Assembly (NCBI GenBank): GCA_031553655.1
Contig: JAVBLG010000037.1
Span: 1-11,314 of the forward strand
Origin: JAVBLG01 sp031553655
GTDB taxonomy: Bacteria; Desulfobacterota; Desulfovibrionia; Desulfovibrionales; Desulfovibrionaceae
Direction of reading: 5' to 3'
Length of the DNA: 11,314 nt
Position numbers and translations under genes: made by a program. Below the pieces are notes generated by a model. The model saw only the letters and a program-made list of their open reading frames with translations, was not told where the DNA came from and ran no database searches. Positions 7,965 to 11,314 of this stretch are shown piece after piece (the stretch's first letter is position 1; each line of letters starts with the position of its first letter).

Positions 7965-8438
7965 ATGGAAACAAAACAAGTGCGATTCACCTTGAACGGC
8001 AAGCAGGCGCAATATGACACGCCTGTAAACTGGACCTTGCTGCGGCTGCTGCGTGAAGGTTTTGGCCTGACCGGCACGAAATCCTCATGCGAGGAAGGCG
8101 AATGCGGCTCGTGCACCGTGCTCATGGACGGCAAGGCCGTTGCCTCATGCCTGGTTCTGGCTCCTGACTGCGACGGTCGGGAGGTGCGCACCATCGAAGG
8201 TCTTGAAGTTGGCGGCAAGCCCGATCCGTTGCAACAGGCCTTTGTGGACAAGGGCGCGGTGCAGTGCGGCTATTGCACCCCCGGCATGATCATGGCGGGC
8301 AAGGCGCTTCTGGCCGAATACCCGCACCCCACGCCCGAGGACATAAAAAAGGGCATGAGCGGCAACCTGTGCCGTTGCACCGGCTACGAAAAAATAGCCG
8401 AGGCTATTACTGCGGTTGCCAACGGAGAATACAACTAA
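7965..8438 (+). CDS. Molybdenum hydroxylase 2, 2Fe-2S subunit
   Basis: A 157-residue small subunit with both 2Fe-2S centres complete. C42, C47, C50 and C62 (CEEGECGSC plus a distal Cys) bind the ferredoxin-like cluster. C101, C104 (QCGYC), C136 and C138 (NLCRCTGY) bind the helical-domain cluster. AGGAG at 7954-7958 lies 6 nt before the start. It completes the second heterotrimer, whose gene order (Mo, FAD, FeS) differs from that of the first (FAD, FeS, Mo). It is closely similar to the 160-residue subunit at 1917-2399, and exchange of small subunits between the two enzymes cannot be excluded. A 34-nt gap with an AT-rich stretch (ttaattattataaa) separates it from the amidohydrolase. Confidence 0.95.
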   Translation: METKQVRFTLNGKQAQYDTPVNWTLLRLLREGFGLTGTKSSCEEGECGSCTVLMDGKAVASCLVLAPDCDGREVRTIEGLEVGGKPDPLQQAFVDKGAVQCGYCTPGMIMAGKALLAEYPHPTPEDIKKGMSGNLCRCTGYEKIAEAITAVANGEYN

Positions 8439-8472
8439 GCCGCCTTAATTATTATAAAGCAAGAGGTTCTCG

Positions 8473-9846
8473 ATGTTCGATCTCGTGATCAAAAACGCCC
8501 GGATACTTGCGGGGGACAGTTTGTTCCATGGGCAGCTTGCCGTACGCGAAGGCAAGATCGCCGCGCTTTGTTCCAATGATGTCCCCCTATCAGCCCGGGA
8601 AATAGTTGACGCCCGGGGAGAGCATATTTTACCGGGCGGGGTGGATCCTCACGTTCACATCCGTTATCCGGGCGGACGATTGCGAGAAACCTTTTATACC
8701 GGAACAAAGTCGGCGGCGGCCGGCGGCATAACCACGGTGATTGAACACCCCATTTCTACGCCTCCGCAGTACTCTTCCGCCACTTTGAAAAAGCGGGTGG
8801 ACGCCATGTCCGCCGAAGCCATTGTTGATGTGGCCTTTTACGGCGCGGCGGGGGGCGATTGCCTTGAGGAAATCGCTCCCCTGTCCCGCGAGGGCATTGT
8901 GGCCTTCAAAACCTTTCTACATGCGGCGCCGGAAGGCCGCGACGAAGAATTCAGAGGATTGACCTCGAAAGATAACTGGCAATTGCTCAGCGTGATGCGC
9001 GAAGTGTCCAAAACAGGAGCGTTGCTCGCCGCCCACGGCGAGGACAACGATCTGGTCACCGGCGGCATAGCGGCAATGCGCCAGGACGGCAACACTCTTG
9101 GCCGGGCTCATTGCCTTTCGCGCCCGCCCGTTGTGGAAACCCTGGCGGTGGAGCGCCTGATTTCTCTGGCCAAACAGACCGGGGCCAGGCTGTATCTGGT
9201 GCATCTTTCCTGCCCGGAATCAATTGATATGGCACTTAAAGCGCGGGATCAGGGCGTTGAGGTCCATCTTGAAACCTGTCCGCACTATCTCTATTTCACA
9301 GAAGACGATGTGGAGCGTTTCGGCAGTCTGGCCAAATGCAACCCCGCCCTGCGCGACAGGGACACGGTAAACAGGCTTTGGGAGTGCGTCAGCCGGGGCG
9401 GCATGGATGCCATAGGCAGCGATCATGCTCCCTATACCCTGGAAGAAAAACAACGCGCTCCCGAAGATATATTCAAAGCTCCGAGCGGCTTTCCCGGCCT
9501 GGAAACGCGCCTCGGCCTGATGCTTCGTGCGGTGAAGGAGGGCCGCATATCGCTGGCGCGCGCCATAAAGCTTATCAGCGAAAACCCCGCAAAAATATTC
9601 GGTCTGACCAACAAGGGCAGCATTGAGGTGGGCAAGGACGCCGACCTGATTATGCTGGACCCTGACAAACCCTATAACTTCAACATCCGCGAATTGCACA
9701 CCATGTCCTGGGAGGTGTGCAGCTTTATGGAAGGCATGGAACTTTACGGCAAGGTAAACAAAACCTGGGTACGTGGACGCCTTGTCCACGACCAGGGTTC
9801 GTTTCCGGTGGAACAGGGGTATGGTAGGTTTGTACGTCCCGCTTAG
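8473..9846 (+). CDS. Cyclic amidohydrolase (allantoinase/dihydroorotase/hydantoinase family)
   Basis: A 457-residue metal-dependent amidohydrolase that opens a cyclic amide ring to a ureido acid. All binuclear zinc ligands are visible: H60 and H62 in DPHVH, the carbamylated lysine K146 in FKTFL, H188 in AAHGED, H244 in VHLS and D317 in GSDHAP. The sequence signatures SRPPVVE, ETCPHYL (267-273), GSDHAP and the C-terminal ADLIMLDPD are those of the allantoinase/dihydroorotase branch rather than classical dihydropyrimidinase. Candidate substrates are therefore allantoin or a 5-substituted hydantoin. Pyrimidine biosynthesis is unlikely given the neighbours. AGAGGT at 8462-8467 sets the start. The gene follows the second hydroxylase and precedes a ureido-acid hydrolase, the natural next step. 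The exact substrate is not determinable here. Confidence 0.88.
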   Translation: MFDLVIKNARILAGDSLFHGQLAVREGKIAALCSNDVPLSAREIVDARGEHILPGGVDPHVHIRYPGGRLRETFYTGTKSAAAGGITTVIEHPISTPPQYSSATLKKRVDAMSAEAIVDVAFYGAAGGDCLEEIAPLSREGIVAFKTFLHAAPEGRDEEFRGLTSKDNWQLLSVMREVSKTGALLAAHGEDNDLVTGGIAAMRQDGNTLGRAHCLSRPPVVETLAVERLISLAKQTGARLYLVHLSCPESIDMALKARDQGVEVHLETCPHYLYFTEDDVERFGSLAKCNPALRDRDTVNRLWECVSRGGMDAIGSDHAPYTLEEKQRAPEDIFKAPSGFPGLETRLGLMLRAVKEGRISLARAIKLISENPAKIFGLTNKGSIEVGKDADLIMLDPDKPYNFNIRELHTMSWEVCSFMEGMELYGKVNKTWVRGRLVHDQGSFPVEQGYGRFVRPA

Positions 9847-9921
9847 GCCAAATGCGTTTTTTGTCCAATTGGCTGCGTCAAGTGGGTATTTTGTGAATAT
9901 AGATAACTTCAGGAAACTATA

Positions 9922-11115
9922 ATGATCAAAATTAATAAAGAACGTCTGCTGGCAACCCTTGCCGAACAAGGCCGCATAGGCTGGGACAACGACACCGGCT
10001 TGCAGCGCGAGGCCTGCGGCGCGGCCCATGCCGAAGTGAGGAATTTCCTGCGGGCCAAAATGGACGCTCTTGGCATGGTTACGCGCGTGGACGCCGTGGG
10101 AAACGTTTTTGGACTGCTGCCGGGAACGGATCCGACGAAAAAAATAATCCTCAGCGGTTCCCACCTGGACTCGGTTCCCGGCGGGGGCATATATGACGGA
10201 AACTACGGGGTGTTTGCCGCGCTCGAAGCAGCTTCCGCCATTGTGGAACAAAACGTCAAACTGCGGCATGGCTTTGAAGTGGTTGGCTTTAACGCCGAAG
10301 AAGCCGGTCCACTTGGCGGAACCTTTGGCAGCCGGGCTTTCACGGGCCTGTTAAAGACCCCTCCGACCCCGGAGGTGTTCGCCAAAATGGGCTTGGACGC
10401 GGATTGCGCAAGCTCGGCCAGGGCCGATATGGGACACTATCGGGCATTTCTGGAGGCCCACATTGAGCAGGGGCCGGTGCTTTACCGCAAAGGCATTCCC
10501 ATAGGCATACCCACGGGCATAGTAGGCATTACCCGCTATTTCTGCCGCCTGGAAGGCGAAGCCAACCACGCGGGCACAACCCCCATGCTGGAACGCAAGG
10601 ACGCTTTTTATGAAGCTTCCGTAATGCTTGCCCAGTGGATGGGCGAAATGCGCCAAAAAACAGATGTGGTCTGCAATATCGGCAAGTTCCAGATCGAAGA
10701 CGGCGAAGCCGGCGTTGTGCCCGGAAGCGTGGTCTTTATTGTGGAAATCCGCTCCAGGCATGAGCGGGAAACAGACGCGGCCGCCGAAAGCTTGGCGAAA
10801 CTGTTAAAAGCCAACAAAGTCTGCCGCGTAACCTGGGAAAAATTGGTGGAAAAACCGCCGGTATTACTGAACGAAGGCATGATGAAGCTGATTGAGCAAG
10901 CTTGCGCGCACAGGAACCTGCCCTGCCTGCTCATGCCCAGCGGCGCGTCCCACGACGCCAGCCCCATAGCCCAAGTGATGCCAACAGGCATGATCTTCGT
11001 GCCCAGCAAGGACGGCGTCAGCCACAACAAACAGGAACACACCGACGCCGACCAGCTCTACAACGGGGTTTGCGTTTTAGCGGAAAGCATTTTGATTCTG
11101 GATCAGATTGACTAG
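9922..11115 (+). CDS. M20-family allantoate amidohydrolase / N-carbamoyl-amino-acid hydrolase
   Basis: A 397-residue zinc-dependent amidase that cleaves an N-carbamoyl (ureido) group to CO2, NH3 and an amine or amino acid. The length is normal for the hydantoinase/carbamoylase family. Predicted metal ligands are H81 (GSHLDSVPGGG), bridging D92 (YDGNYG), E127 after the catalytic E126 (NAEEAGP), H180 (AHIEQGP) and H368 (GVSHNKQEHT). The dimerisation/substrate histidine H216 (ANHAGTTPM) and substrate arginine R277 (VEIRS) are present. The usual Asn of the N-V-[IV]-P-G motif, 13 residues before that Arg, is Gly264, which may alter specificity. A modest Shine-Dalgarno sequence AGGAAA (9911-9916) precedes it. 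The 75-nt gap from the ring-opening gene is the largest between catabolic genes, without a clear promoter or terminator. The stop TAG is part of a palindromic repeat. Confidence 0.9.
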   Translation: MIKINKERLLATLAEQGRIGWDNDTGLQREACGAAHAEVRNFLRAKMDALGMVTRVDAVGNVFGLLPGTDPTKKIILSGSHLDSVPGGGIYDGNYGVFAALEAASAIVEQNVKLRHGFEVVGFNAEEAGPLGGTFGSRAFTGLLKTPPTPEVFAKMGLDADCASSARADMGHYRAFLEAHIEQGPVLYRKGIPIGIPTGIVGITRYFCRLEGEANHAGTTPMLERKDAFYEASVMLAQWMGEMRQKTDVVCNIGKFQIEDGEAGVVPGSVVFIVEIRSRHERETDAAAESLAKLLKANKVCRVTWEKLVEKPPVLLNEGMMKLIEQACAHRNLPCLLMPSGASHDASPIAQVMPTGMIFVPSKDGVSHNKQEHTDADQLYNGVCVLAESILILDQID

Positions 11116-11139
11116 AGCATTTCGCCCGCGAAATGCTCT
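11114..11139. repeat. Perfect 26-bp palindrome overlapping the stop codon
   Basis: AGAGCATTTCGC (11114-11125), a CC centre and GCGAAATGCTCT (11128-11139) form a perfect 12-bp inverted repeat. It begins inside the TAG stop of the carbamoylase gene. No T-run follows, so it is not a typical intrinsic terminator, though it could form a strong mRNA 3' hairpin. It resembles dispersed palindromic repeats of bacterial genomes, and a related copy lies about 60 bp downstream. Confidence 0.85.
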
Positions 11140-11174
11140 GCCTAACCTGATGTTGTCCGGGGCGTTCAAACACT

Positions 11175-11209
11175 AGAGCGTTTTGCGAATGAAATGAGCG
11201 AAATGCTCT
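11175..11209. repeat. Second, diverged copy of the AGAGC palindrome
   Basis: AGAGCGTTTTGC (11175-11186) pairs with GCGAAATGCTCT (11198-11209) around an 11-nt loop. The right arm is identical to that of the first copy. The left arm differs at two positions, and both changes are G-U compatible in RNA, so a 12-bp RNA stem is kept. Both copies are preceded by ACT (ACTAGAGC) and followed by G, showing that the shared unit extends slightly beyond the stem. Confidence 0.75.
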
Positions 11210-11210
11210 G

Positions 11211-11314
11211 ACGGCCCGTGCGTTGTCAGGGCCGTCCGGACACAAAGTGTCCGTAACTTAGGCGGCGAAGCCGCCGTAATAACATGCTATTCCGAGCCGC
11301 CGGTGAAAGGCGGC
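11211..11314. repeat. Cluster of four short inverted repeats, no gene
   Basis: Four consecutive hairpins fill the end of the window: ACGGCCC/GGGCCGT (11211-11217 with 11229-11235, 11-nt loop); CGGACAC-AAA-GTGTCCG (11237-11253); GGCGGC-GAA-GCCGCC (11261-11275); and GCCGCC/GGCGGC (11296-11301 with 11309-11314, 7-nt loop), which may continue past the edge. None has a T-tract. No convincing open reading frame, RNA gene or promoter is seen from 11116 to the window end. This is probably an intergenic repeat region that may act collectively in 3'-end formation. Confidence 0.65.

Noticed and set aside
9847..9921. Separate promoter or terminator between the amidohydrolase and carbamoylase genes
   Set aside because: There is a T-run and a weak GCCAA/TTGGC pairing, but no hairpin with a tail and no -35/-10 pair with acceptable spacing, so I treat the genes as one transcript.
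9220..10269. Antisense open frame of 349 codons spanning the amidohydrolase, the 75-nt gap and the carbamoylase
   Set aside because: Crossing two real genes and an intergenic gap is unusual, but I see no family motif, and the coding evidence on the plus strand is strong.
8473..11115. Match to the described anaerobic urate-degradation cluster (ygeX/ygeY/ygeW/ygfK/ssnA/hyuA/xdhD type)
   Set aside because: None of the hallmark ammonia-lyase, carbamoyltransferase-like, YgfK or SsnA genes is in the window; only generic Mo-hydroxylase and amidohydrolase families are shared.

Overview
The window is bacterial: dense genes on one strand, strong Shine-Dalgarno sequences, 1-4 nt stop/start overlaps and a GC-rich hairpin terminator. 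Base composition is moderately GC-rich. No taxonomic marker gene is present. My best guess is an anaerobic or facultative proteobacterium of the Desulfovibrio type, judged from overall style and from the palindromic AGAGCATTT-type repeats at the right end. That guess is weak, because similar repeats occur in alphaproteobacteria.

Layout: a perfect TTCG-loop terminator (26-63) closes an upstream unit whose gene lies outside the window. An AT-rich regulatory region (64-237) follows, carrying an inverted pair of near-identical 17-bp sites around a candidate promoter. Then come nine co-directional genes: an IclR-family regulator; a molybdenum hydroxylase as three subunits in the order FAD, 2Fe-2S, Mo (1046-4702); a second complete hydroxylase in the order Mo, FAD, 2Fe-2S (4726-8438); a cyclic amidohydrolase of the allantoinase/dihydroorotase/hydantoinase superfamily (8473-9846); and an M20-type ureido-acid amidohydrolase of the allantoate amidohydrolase/N-carbamoyl-amino-acid hydrolase family (9922-11115). 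The last 200 bases hold no gene, only a run of inverted repeats, the first of which includes the stop codon of the last gene.

How the genes fit together (inference): molybdenum hydroxylases insert water-derived oxygen at carbons of N-heterocycles. The cyclic amidohydrolase opens a cyclic ureide or imide ring, and the M20 enzyme removes the resulting carbamoyl group as CO2 and NH3. The locus therefore looks like an oxygen-independent route that hydroxylates an N-heterocycle, perhaps at two positions by two dedicated enzymes, opens the ring and releases ammonium plus an amino or organic acid, under a substrate-sensing IclR regulator. Neither Mo subunit has the glutamate and arginine that xanthine dehydrogenase uses to bind xanthine, and there is no urate oxidase, so plain xanthine-to-allantoin catabolism is not well supported. 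Imidazoles, pyrimidines or other azaheterocycles should be considered. No transporter, molybdenum-cofactor sulfuration/insertion factor (XdhC-like) or ammonia-assimilation gene lies in the window.
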